Notes: a model not told the origin generated them from the sequence alone. A stretch of 64,000 bases of DNA from Halostella pelagica (GCA_005954745.1 CP040679.1:186001-250000); one strand, 5' to 3'. Counted from the first letter of the stretch, positions 1 through 9,538 are shown. Translations and numbers: made by a program.

Positions 1-480
1 ACCTTCCCGATCGGACGCCGGATGCGGGACGACGAACTGGCCGAGAAGATAATCGAGGAGTACGACGTTCGGACCTCAGGCACGGGAGCGCCCGCGAAGT
101 CGCTTTCCGGCGGAAATCAACAGAAGCTGCTCGTCGGCCGGGAGCTCGAGCGGGACCCGAAACTGGTCATCGCGAGTAACCCGACGCGGGGGCTCGACGT
201 CGGGAGCATCGAGTTCATTCACGAGCAACTGCTCTCCGTCAGACGCGACGACAGGGCCGTGCTGCTCATCTCCTCGAAACTGGACGAACTCCAGCAGCTC
301 TCGGACCGGATCGCAGTGATGTACGAAGGGGAGATCATCGACACGGTCGACCCCGAAACCGTGACCGAACGCGAACTGGGACTACTGATGGCTGGACAGG
401 AACTAACGGACGTTTCCCCGAACTCCGATCGCGGAGAGGGAACGTCACAGACAGCGGGTATCGACGGTGAGAGCGAATGA
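1..480 (+). CDS. ABC transporter ATP-binding protein, nucleoside/BMP type (3' part only)
   Basis: Open frame runs in from the left edge, so the 5' part of the gene is missing. The visible 159 residues are the end of a second ATPase domain: ABC signature LSGGNQQK, a Walker B-like stretch LVIASNPTRGLDVGS and an ISSKLDEL switch region. The LSGGNQQK/PTRGLDVG pattern is typical of the double-domain ATPases of sugar and nucleoside importers (RbsA/YufO type). It overlaps the next permease gene by four bases (ATGA), so the genes are translationally coupled. With the two permeases it should energise import of nucleosides at the cytoplasmic membrane. The substrate is inferred from the permease family and the nearby nucleoside hydrolase; the binding protein is not in the window. 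Confidence 0.9.
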   Translation, partial: TFPIGRRMRDDELAEKIIEEYDVRTSGTGAPAKSLSGGNQQKLLVGRELERDPKLVIASNPTRGLDVGSIEFIHEQLLSVRRDDRAVLLISSKLDELQQLSDRIAVMYEGEIIDTVDPETVTERELGLLMAGQELTDVSPNSDRGEGTSQTAGIDGESE

Positions 481-1691
481 GCGACGCCGGACCGAAACTC
501 CCCGACAGAGCGAAACGGATCCTCGGCCGTCTCGTCGACGCGTCGGCTAGAGAGCGAATCCTCATCAGCTTCGCCTCGCTCGCTCTGGCGCTCGTCGTCG
601 GTGCGATCTTACTGCTCGCGTCGGGTGCGTTCGCGACGTGTGGCTCGCCGTTTCTCGTGTTCGGCGGGATCGAGTTCTGTTACAACCCCATCGAGGTGTA
701 TCGGGTGATGTTGAACGGCGCGATCGGTTCGCCGTACAGCATCGGCTTGACGCTCCGGGAGACCACGCTGTTGATCCTGGCCGGCGTAGCGGTCGCCGTG
801 ACATTCCAGGCCGGCATCTTCAACATCGGGACGCAGGGCCAGTTCGTCGTCGGCGGCCTGGCGGGTGCGGCACTCGTGCAGTACACGGCCGATATACTTC
901 CGGCCAACGCCGTCGGCGGGATCCTGCTGTTCGTCCTCGGCCTCGCCGCCGCGGGAGTTGCCGGTGCGCTGTACGGTGCACTCCCCGGCGTCTTGCTTGC
1001 CTACTACGACGCCAACGAGGTCATCACGACGATCATGTTGAACTTCATCGCGACCGCAGTCGCGTTCACGACCGTCAGGTCGTTCCTTCGAGAGGGGGCT
1101 GCCGTCCAGACGGCACTGGTCCCGGACTACGCCGTCCCGCCCAGTATCGTCTTCCCGGAGGCGTCCTCGTTTTCGGTGCTCATCTTCATCCCGACGCTGC
1201 TTATCGCGTTCGGCGCGCACTATATGTTGAAAAACTCCCCGCTGGGATACAACATCCGTCTAAGCGGGGAACAGCCCGCTGCGGCGAAGTACAGCGGTGT
1301 CGACGCCAAACGCGTGATCGTCCGGACGTTCACGCTGTCAGGACTCATCGGCGGTCTTACGGGCGGCGTGTTCGTCTTCATGGTGCTCGGCTACTGGCAG
1401 CCGAGCGTTCCGCAGGTCGGGTTCGACGGCATCACCGTCTCGGTGCTGGCGGCGAACAACCCGCTCGGCGTCATTCCGGCGGCGGCGCTGTTCGGCGTCA
1501 TCAAAAGCGGCGCGATAGCGCTCGACCTGCAACTCGGCGTGCCGCGCCAGCTAGCCGGCGTCCTGCGAGGCATCATCATCCTGTTCGTGGCGATGCCCGA
1601 GTTCATGCGCATGATCGGGCGAAAGTTCGGACTCGGAGAGACCTCGGCGACTCCAGCGCAAGAGAGGGTAACGGAGGAAAACGATGATTGA
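477..1691 (+). CDS. ABC transporter permease, nucleoside/BMP type (YufP-like)
   Basis: A 404-residue membrane protein with a cytoplasmic N-terminus of about 35 residues and 8-10 hydrophobic segments. It belongs to the BPD_transp_2 permease family (RbsC/YufP type). The stretch FQAGIFNIGTQGQFVVGG and the later SGEQPAAAKYSGVD loop are characteristic of the family. The start overlaps the ATPase stop by ATGA and the end overlaps the second permease by eight bases, giving one operon of ATPase, permease and permease. It would form half of the transmembrane channel. In bacteria the YufOPQ-type system carries guanosine and other nucleosides, but specificity cannot be read from the permease. Confidence 0.9.
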   Translation: MSDAGPKLPDRAKRILGRLVDASARERILISFASLALALVVGAILLLASGAFATCGSPFLVFGGIEFCYNPIEVYRVMLNGAIGSPYSIGLTLRETTLLILAGVAVAVTFQAGIFNIGTQGQFVVGGLAGAALVQYTADILPANAVGGILLFVLGLAAAGVAGALYGALPGVLLAYYDANEVITTIMLNFIATAVAFTTVRSFLREGAAVQTALVPDYAVPPSIVFPEASSFSVLIFIPTLLIAFGAHYMLKNSPLGYNIRLSGEQPAAAKYSGVDAKRVIVRTFTLSGLIGGLTGGVFVFMVLGYWQPSVPQVGFDGITVSVLAANNPLGVIPAAALFGVIKSGAIALDLQLGVPRQLAGVLRGIIILFVAMPEFMRMIGRKFGLGETSATPAQERVTEENDD

Positions 1692-2736
1692 GAACACCCG
1701 ATTAACCCGTCGGCGCATCGGCCTGCTAGTGATCGCTGCAGTCGCGGTTCTGGGCGTGGTCGCGTCACCGTACAGGACCGATATTCGGAACCTCTTCACC
1801 GTCGGCTTCTTCAACACCGCGCTTACGCTTGCCGTCCCGATCACGCTCGCGGGGGTCGGCGGCCTCTACTCCGAGAAAAGCGGCGTCATCAACATCGGTA
1901 TCGAGGGGCTCTTGATCGCGGCCGCGTTCACGAGCGTTCTCGTCACTGGGACGACCGTGAGTACGGTCGGCGCGGACAACGCGGTGTGGCTCGGGTTGCT
2001 GGCCGCAGTCGTCGTGAGTACGCTCGGCGCGCTGCTGTTCGGCGTTATCTGCATCAGATACAAAGCCGACCAGATCATCGCGGGGCTGGCCATCTGGTTC
2101 GTGTTCCTCGGCCTCGCACCGTTCTTCAGCCGCGTCTACTGGGGTCAGATCAACAGTCCGACCGTGGCGACGTTCGACCAGATAGCGATCCCGGTCCTCT
2201 CGGAGATCCCCTGGCTCGGTACGTTGCTGTTCACCAACTATCCCACCACGTATCTGATGTTGATCATCGTCCCGGTCGCGTGGTACGTGCTGAAGTTTAC
2301 CTCGTTCGGGATGTGGGTCCGTGCGAGCGGCGAACACCCGGAGGCGCTCGACACCGCCGGCATCAGCGTAAACCGGGTCAGATACGCGAGCATCATGATC
2401 TCGGGAGCGCTCTCGGGTATCGGCGGTGCGGCCATGACGCTCTCGACCGTCGGCCAGTTCATCGGGCAGGGCCAGACCATTGTCAACGGTCGCGGCTTCA
2501 TCGGTATCGTCGCGTACCTCATGGGGAACTACAACCCGATCGGAACGTTCGGGGCGGCGGCGCTGTTCGCCGGACTCGACGCGCTGCAGGTCCGCCTCCA
2601 GCAGATCGGCTTCGACATCGCACCGGAACTGTTCGGAGCGATCCCCTACATGGCCGTCATCGTCGTGCTCGTCTTCTTCGGCTACACGCGGATCCCCGAC
2701 CGCGCCGGGGAGAACTACGAAAGCGGCGACGACTAG
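1684..2736 (+). CDS. ABC transporter permease, nucleoside/BMP type (YufQ-like)
   Basis: A 350-residue membrane protein of the same permease family as its upstream partner, with the signature YSEKSGVINIGIEGLLI near residue 65 and a RASGEHPEALDTAG loop near residue 215. The start lies inside the end of the preceding permease (eight-base overlap, different frame), which indicates coupling. It is the second half of the channel of the importer. About 240 bases of non-coding sequence follow before the convergent EamA gene. The membrane topology and loop motifs fit YufQ-type nucleoside permeases well; the substrate remains an inference. Confidence 0.9.
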   Translation: MIENTRLTRRRIGLLVIAAVAVLGVVASPYRTDIRNLFTVGFFNTALTLAVPITLAGVGGLYSEKSGVINIGIEGLLIAAAFTSVLVTGTTVSTVGADNAVWLGLLAAVVVSTLGALLFGVICIRYKADQIIAGLAIWFVFLGLAPFFSRVYWGQINSPTVATFDQIAIPVLSEIPWLGTLLFTNYPTTYLMLIIVPVAWYVLKFTSFGMWVRASGEHPEALDTAGISVNRVRYASIMISGALSGIGGAAMTLSTVGQFIGQGQTIVNGRGFIGIVAYLMGNYNPIGTFGAAALFAGLDALQVRLQQIGFDIAPELFGAIPYMAVIVVLVFFGYTRIPDRAGENYESGDD

Positions 2737-2977
2737 CGGACCTCGGCCCGCGTGCTGCCGTTTCGTCTTTCTCCGCCGAACTACCGCTTCCGTCTGCCTC
2801 TCGATCGAACGAACGACGGCGGCGCGACAAATCTGTCCTCCGCGGATCGAGATCCTCGTTTCGGTGCCCAATCGAGCGCGGAGCGAGCCGTCTCGGTCGA
2901 GAACGCCGACTCGTCGCCCTTGAGGCAAACGGAATAGTCTGTTACACCGCAACGCTTGAAACACGTTGACGCCGGCG

Positions 2978-3886
2978 CTATCCGGAGAGAGAGACGACTG
3001 TCGCACCGACGATGATCATTACGGTCGAGACGACGATGAGCGGGGTTACCTCCTCCAGTTTCGAGGAGAGAAAGACAGAGGAGAGCCCGACGACGATGAG
3101 CGGTGACGTCTGAATGAGTGGGACTGCGATGACGACTGGTGCCGTTTCGAGCGCCGAGAACGCGGCGACGAGGCCGAGCGTGGTCGCAACGCCGGCACCG
3201 AGATACCACTTGGCGTACGGTTCGCGGGCTATCGAGGGGGAGGGGAGCCCCGACGTGACGCCGGTGTACACCGCGAAGCCGGCAAAGGCTGTGGTGACGA
3301 CTATCGCGGATCCGGGAAGGATCGACCCGCCCTCTGCGAGGGCGATGGAGACGAAGATCGGTTCGATGCCGAGAAACACTGCCGCGAGGATCGGGAGCGT
3401 CATCAACAGTGCCAGGTCACGGCGTGAAACCTCGAGCGCCATGCTCTCCTCGGTCTGGTAGGAGATGACGGCGATCCCCGCGACGATCAGGACGACGCCG
3501 ACCAGGTGGAACGGTGTCAGCGATTCGCCAAGGACGAGAACGGCAAGGAGCGTCGCGAACAGCGCGTTCGCCGAGACGATGGGCGACGTTCGGTTCGCGC
3601 CGATGCGCTGGATGCTACTGAACGAGAAGATGCGAGCGAACAGCGATCCGCTCAACCCCGCAGCGGCGAACGCGGCTATCGCCTCGGTCGACATCGCCGA
3701 GATGTCGTACAAAAGCACCGCCGGCGGGATGAGCAAGACGACGTTGCTGAGCAGGGTCACGAAGACGACGTCCGTGACCGAACCCTTCTGCGTTCCCAGT
3801 CGAACGAACAGGTACTGGAACGCGAACATGAGCGATGCGACCGTCGCAAGGATGGTTCCGAGGAGGGCGTCGGAGAGTTGCAGCAT
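2978..3886 (-). CDS. EamA/DMT-family transporter
   Basis: A 302-residue protein with ten hydrophobic segments arranged as two similar halves, the layout of EamA (drug/metabolite transporter) proteins. The first half includes MFAFQYLFVRLGTQKG and the second ends with LEEVTPLIVVSTVMIIVGA. Members export small metabolites, often amino acids or bases, and substrate cannot be inferred from sequence. It sits about 90 bases downstream of the nucleoside hydrolase on the same strand, so the two may be co-transcribed, which would suit export or import of a purine-derived metabolite. That role is inference. Confidence 0.85.
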   Translation of the reverse strand: MLQLSDALLGTILATVASLMFAFQYLFVRLGTQKGSVTDVVFVTLLSNVVLLIPPAVLLYDISAMSTEAIAAFAAAGLSGSLFARIFSFSSIQRIGANRTSPIVSANALFATLLAVLVLGESLTPFHLVGVVLIVAGIAVISYQTEESMALEVSRRDLALLMTLPILAAVFLGIEPIFVSIALAEGGSILPGSAIVVTTAFAGFAVYTGVTSGLPSPSIAREPYAKWYLGAGVATTLGLVAAFSALETAPVVIAVPLIQTSPLIVVGLSSVFLSSKLEEVTPLIVVSTVMIIVGATVVSLSG

Positions 3887-3947
3887 CTAGTACATGATTT
3901 CGCTTTAGCAGGCACATAAGACCACGTTTTCCGGAGCCAACCGCCTG

Positions 3948-3979
3948 GTTCGGTGCCGGGGTTACAACAGACCCTATCA
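3948..3979 (-). repeat. Degenerate copy E of the ~85-bp palindromic element
   Basis: On the minus strand this reads TGATAGGGTCTGTTGTAAC and onwards, matching the conserved terminus of the better copies near 46.1, 47.4 and 55.7 kb. Its TGA is the stop codon of the nucleoside hydrolase. Only one end is recognisable, so this may be a decayed or partial copy. Confidence 0.5.
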
Positions 3980-4903
3980 GTATTTCGCGACCGAGTCGAG
4001 GAGGAGGTCGACGAACGCCTCGCGGTCGATGTCGACGCCGACGGACGCGTTCGGCTCGGCGTCGAGAACGCCGTACCGGTCGCAGACGGTACGGCCGAGT
4101 GTGTGTTCGCCGTCCGTCTCCACCGCGACGTGCATCGGCTCCGTTTCGATGACATCTCTGTCCATCACTTCTGCGACTGCACACGCGTCGTGGATGGGAA
4201 CGCCCTCCCAGCCGAACCGGTCCTCGTGGAACCGGAGGAAGAAGTCGAGCCACTCCGCGACGGTCTCACCGACATCGGAGCCGAGTTGCCGGAACCGGTC
4301 GAAGGTATCGGCGCGCACCCGCGCAGCGCGCGTCACGTCGAGGCCGATCATGGTGACGGGGACGTCAGACCGAAAGACGATGTCAGCGGCCTCCGGGTCG
4401 ACCAGGATGTTGTACTCTGCCGCCGGCGTGTAGTTCCCCGTTCCTACAGCTCCGCCCATCAACACTATCTCGTCGAGGTGTGATTCGACCTCAGGATGGC
4501 GTTTGAGCAGCATGCCGACGTTGGTGAGGGGGCCGGTCGGCACCAGCGTGACGCTCCCGGCCTGCTCGGCCGTCCTCGCGATGAGGTCGACGCCGTCCTC
4601 GTCGACTGTGTCGACCGTCGGTTCGGGGAGGTCGGGCCCGTCGAGGCCGGACTCGCCGTGGACGTCGTCCGCGACCATCAGGTCACGTACCATCGGTTCG
4701 GCCATGCCGCTCGCAACCGGAACGTCCGTGCGGTCCGCGAGTGTCAACACCTGTCTGGCGTTCTGCGTAGTCTTCGACAGCGTCTGGTTCCCCGCGACGG
4801 TCGTGATCGCGCGAACCGACAGTTCGGGCGCAGTCAGCGCGAGCAGCGTCGCGATCGCGTCATCGTGACCGGGATCGCAGTCCAGAATGATGTCCGTCGT
4901 CAT
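3977..4903 (-). CDS. Nucleoside hydrolase (inosine/uridine-preferring family)
   Basis: A 308-residue protein with the N-terminal calcium-binding motif DCDPGHDDAIA (residues 8-18) that defines nucleoside hydrolases. Further family features are VASGMAEPMVRDL, ETSVTLVPTGPLTNVG-like LVPTGPLTNVGMLL and the VLMGGAVGTGNYTPAAEYN block near residue 150, ending with HDACAVAEVMD, which supplies the late active-site histidine and aspartate. The enzyme cleaves the N-glycosidic bond of nucleosides to give a base and ribose. It fits with the nucleoside importer upstream and the purine-catabolic genes at the right end of the window. The stop codon coincides with the edge of a repeat element. Confidence 0.92.
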   Translation of the reverse strand: MTTDIILDCDPGHDDAIATLLALTAPELSVRAITTVAGNQTLSKTTQNARQVLTLADRTDVPVASGMAEPMVRDLMVADDVHGESGLDGPDLPEPTVDTVDEDGVDLIARTAEQAGSVTLVPTGPLTNVGMLLKRHPEVESHLDEIVLMGGAVGTGNYTPAAEYNILVDPEAADIVFRSDVPVTMIGLDVTRAARVRADTFDRFRQLGSDVGETVAEWLDFFLRFHEDRFGWEGVPIHDACAVAEVMDRDVIETEPMHVAVETDGEHTLGRTVCDRYGVLDAEPNASVGVDIDREAFVDLLLDSVAKY

Positions 4904-5376
4904 CTGTATAGTACTCGTCTTCCTGTTGACCGGAGAGAACTAATAGCATTGGGTAACTGAAGGTATCGCGTGTAGTTTCACGAACTCGACTAAACGATAG
5001 TTTGCGGGTGCGAGTCAGTCGCTTTCGGAGAACGAGACTACTGCTGTGCTAGTCGGGCAGATCTCGGATTTTACATCTGGAGCGACCGAAACCCGCTCCG
5101 CTCGCTATGTAAAACCATACAGGACCGCACCAGCTTGCACCGTACCATTACTGCCTAATATGAACGATAATATAGTATATTCTCTAACTATAAAAATACT
5201 GGTAGTTATTTATGGGTATTTATGACGAATCTATTACTTATAATTCAGCTCTATTCGCGACTGTAGAACCAGTATAAGGGATATCATAGTATGTGGAAGC
5301 AACACCACACGACGATACTGGAGAGCGAGCGGTTGCTACACGGTAGGACATATCGTGGAGTGTCGCGAGCGTATCG
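4904..5376. other. Non-coding spacer between nucleoside hydrolase and recombinase
   Basis: No convincing gene. It contains an inverted repeat (5069-5114) and a markedly AT-rich stretch from about 5150 to 5290, unlike the surrounding GC-rich DNA. The AT-rich part borders the recombinase gene, consistent with an integration-related or horizontally acquired segment. Confidence 0.6.
5069..5114. repeat. Inverted repeat with 8+5-bp arms
   Basis: Arms are TTTTACAT-ctg-GAGCG (5069-5084) and CGCTC-gct-ATGTAAAA (5099-5114) around a 14-base loop. The only break in the arms is a three-base mismatch. It lies 263 bases beyond the 3' end of the tyrosine recombinase gene. It could be a recombination site, an operator or a transcript hairpin; sequence alone does not decide. 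Confidence 0.6.
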
Positions 5377-6573
5377 CTACCCCTCGTCGCTGAACACGTC
5401 GGACCCGATATCGGAGAGTTCGCTCGCCTCGATGTGCGAGTACATCTCCGATGTCGTCGACGGGTCGGCGTGGCGAAGCGCCCGCTGGGCCGCCGAGTGT
5501 CCGGCTTCACGGTAGTACATCTCGCCCGCGCCGCGACGGCCGCCGTGCAGCGTCAGGTAGTCCTTCGGATCGTCGCTGGTGTCGACCCCCGCTGCGTCGC
5601 TCAGCCGCTTGAACAGGCGTCTGCCGCCCGACGTTGACAGTGCAGGGGGCGTGCAGTCGAACTCGCGTATCGCGGCGAGCGGGTCATCGAACGAGTCCAG
5701 ACGGTCGTCGATATCGTCTTCGCTATGGCCCCGATTCCGCAGTTCGTCCCGTGATTCGTTCCAGAGGCTCGGGCTGTGAAACGTCGGAAATAGCGGCCAG
5801 TCGTCGTCGGGGTCGAGAACCTCTCGCCACCGTCGGATCGCCGGAAGCGGCTTGTCGGTGAGCGGTGCTTGCTCGTCGTTTTGGCTCTTGCCGAGCACCT
5901 CGATGGTACCCGCTTCCAGGTTCAGATCCGCCCACGTCGCACCGTTACGCCCGTCGCGGTCGTCGTCGCTTTTCGACAGTACCTCGGCTCCTCGGACCCC
6001 GGAGTAACCGATCAGGTACGCGAGCGCGCGGTCTCGGACCGGCGCGAGCGCGTCGTGTCCGTCTGCGTCTATCGCCTCGTGTGCTCGCTCGTCAAGATGG
6101 CGGAGGAGCCTCTGTCGCTGTTCCGGACTCCAGAACTGCTGGTTCCCGGACGCCCGCGACGGCCGGTCGGGCATCGCGTCGATGACTCTCGGGCCGTCGG
6201 CGGGGTTTTCTTCGATCTCTCGCCACGTCTCACACCAGCCGAGGTACGTTCGGACGGTGTTGAAGTACGTCCACGCGGTCGCCCGAGTGATCCCCCCGTC
6301 TGAATCCCCGTCGTTCGCTTTGACGCGGCGTGAGAGATACTTCGTCCACCGTGCGAGGGTCTGTTCGTCTACGTCTTCCAGGTACCTGATGTCGCGTTCT
6401 TCCATCCAATCGATCCACGTGGGCAGGACCCGTTCGAGCTGGGCGGCGTACGAGCCGGACCGCGACCCGTCCTCGTGAATCGCGGTCGCTTTGTCGTCGA
6501 GAAAGTCTTCCAGCGGATTGGCGAGCGCGGTTTCACTGCGTTCCTTCGGCATCTCGGTCTGGCGTGGGTCCAT
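5377..6573 (-). CDS. Tyrosine recombinase / phage-type integrase
   Basis: A 398-residue protein with an N-terminal SAM-like core-binding domain (about residues 20-130) and a C-terminal catalytic domain. All catalytic positions are visible: Arg194 in GYSGVRGAEVL, Lys229 in VLGKS, His343 and Arg346 in LHGGRRGAGE, His368 in RHADPSTT, and the nucleophile Tyr378 in SEMYSHI. The protein is therefore probably active. It stands alone, with AT-rich DNA on both sides and no phage structural genes or tRNA next to it. It may be a remnant of an integrated plasmid or provirus, or a chromosomal orphan recombinase, which are common in haloarchaea. Confidence 0.88.
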   Translation of the reverse strand: MDPRQTEMPKERSETALANPLEDFLDDKATAIHEDGSRSGSYAAQLERVLPTWIDWMEERDIRYLEDVDEQTLARWTKYLSRRVKANDGDSDGGITRATAWTYFNTVRTYLGWCETWREIEENPADGPRVIDAMPDRPSRASGNQQFWSPEQRQRLLRHLDERAHEAIDADGHDALAPVRDRALAYLIGYSGVRGAEVLSKSDDDRDGRNGATWADLNLEAGTIEVLGKSQNDEQAPLTDKPLPAIRRWREVLDPDDDWPLFPTFHSPSLWNESRDELRNRGHSEDDIDDRLDSFDDPLAAIREFDCTPPALSTSGGRRLFKRLSDAAGVDTSDDPKDYLTLHGGRRGAGEMYYREAGHSAAQRALRHADPSTTSEMYSHIEASELSDIGSDVFSDEG

Positions 6574-6798
6574 CGTCTAGTACCTGTCAGCCTCACCGTA
6601 CTAGAATGTACTGCTGTTTTACTCCTAAACGTGAGTGGGAATAGTGTGATATCCGATAGCTCTTTTTGGGTTCTATGATAATTATCTATATATACTACGA
6701 ATAACGATATATGTGGCACAGAATGCAGAGTGACTGATGCAATTTATCTGGGACCGACGCGACCGGCGTATCCTATCCGGCTGAAATGACCCGGATGC

Positions 6799-7908
6799 TT
6801 AGAGCGGTTTCCAGGTCCGAGGCGAGTCGTTGAGGCGTTCACAGCCGTTCTCAGTCACCCTTACCAGGTCCTCGATCCGAACGCCGAACTCGTCGTTGAA
6901 GTAGATCCCCGGTTCGATGCTGAACACCATACCCGGTTCGAGTTCCCGGTTATTACCGGAGACGATGTACGGCGCTTCGTGGACATCTAGTCCGACGCCG
7001 TGGCCGGTACGATGTGTGAACCATTCCCCGTAGCCGGCTTCTTCGATGACGTTACGAACTGTTCTATCGACTTCAGCCGCAGTGATACCTGGTTCGACGG
7101 CGTCTACGCCCGCGTCGAGCGCCGCATGGACAGTGGCGTGAACGGTTTCGAACTCGTCCGGGGGCTCTCCGTCGAATACGATAGTTCTCGTCTGATCGCC
7201 GGGGTAGCGATCGACAGTCGTTCCGAAATCGAGTACGACCGGGTCACCGCTCTGAATCTCGCGGTCGCTGCTGCGATGATGCGGGCGTGCCCCGTTCGGG
7301 CCCGACCCGACGATGGTAGCAAAGGCCGGGCCGGTCCCTCCCTCTGTCAATCGCCGATTGATCTCTTCTACGAGTTCCGACTCGGTCATCCCGATAACCT
7401 CGTCTCCCAGGGAACGGATCTCCCTGCTCACCTCATCTGACGCGGATGCGGCAGAGCTCAACGAGTCCAGTTCGTCATCGTCCTTGATCATGCGCAGGTC
7501 GTCCAGCACGAGCGTGGCACGTTCGAATTCCGCTTCGGGGAGTTTAGACTGTAGGTCGAGCAGGAACTTCGCCCACAGCGATTCATTGACCAGCACGTCC
7601 CCCTCCTTAACGTTGTGACGGCTGAGAGTTGAGTCGATGATCGAATCCGGCCCTGTCGTATCGTCCCAGGTTCGGATATCCTCTACCCAGCTTGCGGTGT
7701 TTATCTGCTCGTAATACATTTCCGGAGCGATAAACGTCGGGTCGCCCTCGTCCGGAAGCACAAACAGGAGATGGCGCTCGCTCGGTTCGTCGTCGAACCC
7801 CGTTAAATAGTACATGTTCGAACCCGGTCCTATCACCAGCGCGTCTGCTTCCCGCCGGCGCAACTCCGCTTGGCAACGTGACGTTCGGCGTTCGAAAACT
7901 GATCCCAT
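6799..7908 (-). CDS. M24 family metallopeptidase (Xaa-Pro aminopeptidase/dipeptidase-like)
   Basis: A 369-residue protein with a creatinase-type N-terminal domain (residues 1-140) and a pita-bread catalytic domain. The five metal ligands are visible: Asp in VVLDFGTTV, Asp in YPGDQTRT, His in THRTGHGVGLD, Glu in FSIEPGIYF and Glu in VRIEDLVRV. The family cleaves the Xaa-Pro bond of peptides, releasing proline or hydroxyproline. It opens a stretch rich in proline-related genes and lies divergent to an IclR regulator, which suggests shared control. A TATA-like element on the minus strand (7931-7940) is centred 27 bases upstream of the ATG, supporting this start and a leaderless mRNA. Confidence 0.88.
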   Translation of the reverse strand: MGSVFERRTSRCQAELRRREADALVIGPGSNMYYLTGFDDEPSERHLLFVLPDEGDPTFIAPEMYYEQINTASWVEDIRTWDDTTGPDSIIDSTLSRHNVKEGDVLVNESLWAKFLLDLQSKLPEAEFERATLVLDDLRMIKDDDELDSLSSAASASDEVSREIRSLGDEVIGMTESELVEEINRRLTEGGTGPAFATIVGSGPNGARPHHRSSDREIQSGDPVVLDFGTTVDRYPGDQTRTIVFDGEPPDEFETVHATVHAALDAGVDAVEPGITAAEVDRTVRNVIEEAGYGEWFTHRTGHGVGLDVHEAPYIVSGNNRELEPGMVFSIEPGIYFNDEFGVRIEDLVRVTENGCERLNDSPRTWKPL

Positions 7909-7930
7909 ACCCCCTATTCAGTGGGCGGCC

Positions 7931-7940
7931 ATATTTAAGT
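7931..7940 (-). promoter_or_regulatory. TATA-like box for the M24 peptidase gene
   Basis: Reads ACTTAAATAT on the minus strand, centred about 27 bases before the ATG at 7908, the usual spacing for a leaderless haloarchaeal transcript. Confidence 0.55.
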
Positions 7941-8130
7941 CCCCATATTACGTCTGGGAATAACCCGTACTGAGTGTTCCTTTCTCGGGAACTCTCTTCG
8001 TTCATTGCCGCACTGCCATTCACTCGCGACTACCGTATCGGAGTGCGGGTTTCAAAACACAGTCCGACAGCAATAATCCCCTGTTCCATAACTATATTAC
8101 ACGATAGGAGCAAAGAGGTATCAAATCGCC

Positions 8131-8895
8131 ATGAGCAAAAAAGATCCAACTATCCTTGAAACCCCTGAAAACTCGTTTCAGATAGTCGAATCACTCAAGG
8201 AATTAGACGGTGCAAATCTAACTGAGATCGCGAGACATACCGGCTTAGCGAAAAGTACCGTCCACGACCACCTCTCTACCCTTCAGTATCACAACTACGT
8301 CGTGAAAGAAGACGACGAATACAACGTCGGGCTCGGGTTTTTCGAGATCGGTGAATACGCTCGACGACGTCTGAAAGTGTATCAGACCGCCCGTCCCGAG
8401 ATCAAAGAACTAGCGAAAGAGACGGGTGAACTGGCGAACCTCATGGTCGAAGAGCACGGCAGAGGCGTCTATCTCCACCGAGAACGCGGGGATAACGCTG
8501 TCACGTTGGACACGTACACTGGAAAGAGACGATACTTACACCGTACCGCTCTCGGGAAGGCTATTCTCGCACACCTCCCCGAGGATCGGGTTAACGAAAT
8601 ACTGGACCAGCACGGGCTCCCGCAAGCGACTGAGAACACTATCACCGACCGAGAGAAACTCTTCGACGAGTTAGAGAAGATACGAGATGAAGACATCGCA
8701 TACTGCCGCCAGGAGAGAGTGAACGGACTGAAGTGCGTTGCCGCCCCGTTTCTGAGTTCGAACAACGAGGTACTCGGTGCGATAAGCGTCGCAGCTCCGA
8801 CGACACGGATGAAAGGGGAGCGGTTCGAGGAGGAGATCCCGGAACTCGTTCTTCAGGCAGCGAACGTTATCGAGATAAACGTAACGTATTCCTGA
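8131..8895 (+). CDS. IclR family transcriptional regulator
   Basis: A 254-residue regulator with an N-terminal winged helix-turn-helix (LTEIARHTGLAKSTVHDHLSTL, residues about 30-51, shown here as its two halves LTEIARHTGL and AKSTVHDHLSTL) and a C-terminal IclR ligand-binding domain (residues 85-254) with the typical LHRTALGKAILAHLP segment. IclR proteins in haloarchaea control catabolic clusters. It is divergent from the M24 peptidase and precedes the aminotransferase, cupin and oxidase genes, so it is the best candidate regulator of the proline/hydroxyproline island. A TATA-like ACTATATTAC (8091-8100) and a purine-rich GAGGT (8115-8119) precede the ATG. Confidence 0.9.
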   Translation: MSKKDPTILETPENSFQIVESLKELDGANLTEIARHTGLAKSTVHDHLSTLQYHNYVVKEDDEYNVGLGFFEIGEYARRRLKVYQTARPEIKELAKETGELANLMVEEHGRGVYLHRERGDNAVTLDTYTGKRRYLHRTALGKAILAHLPEDRVNEILDQHGLPQATENTITDREKLFDELEKIRDEDIAYCRQERVNGLKCVAAPFLSSNNEVLGAISVAAPTTRMKGERFEEEIPELVLQAANVIEINVTYS

Positions 8896-9508
8896 TAACC
8901 CTCTACGCCCTCCCGTTATTCCGGTCACAGTTGAACTCTTCAGGTATTCTTTCAGCTGTTCTCTGAACAGTATTGTCTACCTCTCCCGGTCTCTGCGTAA
9001 CGTCCGGAAACGAGAGTAGCCCTTTCCACACGACGTGAGTTGAACCCGTTTACGTGCTTGCTCTGCTCCCGGTTCCGAATAACCGAACAGATCGTTACTT
9101 TGCGGTCTCGTTCACCACTTCCTTTACGGACATAGGTGTGTAATGCATATCGGCTTCCGCTTCGGGCCGTCCTTCCCTAAAGACTGATATCGCCGGTGTA
9201 GCGGGCCTTGGTTGGAAATCGCGAGTATTCTCTTCTCGGGAACCGCAGTTCGAGAACGTCCGTAACGTGGGCCGATTAACCGATAGCTCCCACGTACCGG
9301 AAGAATCCCGCTGATCCAGCTAACTGGCCTCCTGTACACATTCCCTCGAAAACCAACGCTTGCGCCAAAGCCGTCCCTGGTGGAACTACTGACAGTATTC
9401 CGCTCTACGGAAACCACGGCCGTACCCCGTGTTCAGATACAAAGAAACGAGCGCCTCTCCTGCCCACTGCACGTGATCGTGTACTGGTCTACTGACGTAT
9501 TGGGGTAA
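8896..9508. other. Spacer of about 610 bases without a gene
   Basis: No frame here has the acidic composition or codon pattern of the neighbours. I see no repeat, RNA gene or strong palindrome. The aminotransferase promoter begins at its right end. Confidence 0.5.
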
Positions 9509-9516
9509 TTTTATAC
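9509..9516 (+). promoter_or_regulatory. TATA-like box for the aminotransferase gene
   Basis: TTTTATAC, centred about 26 bases before the ATG at 9539. This spacing supports that ATG rather than the internal one at 9569. Confidence 0.6.
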
Positions 9517-9538
9517 ATGTGTAAAATGAGAGTCGACT

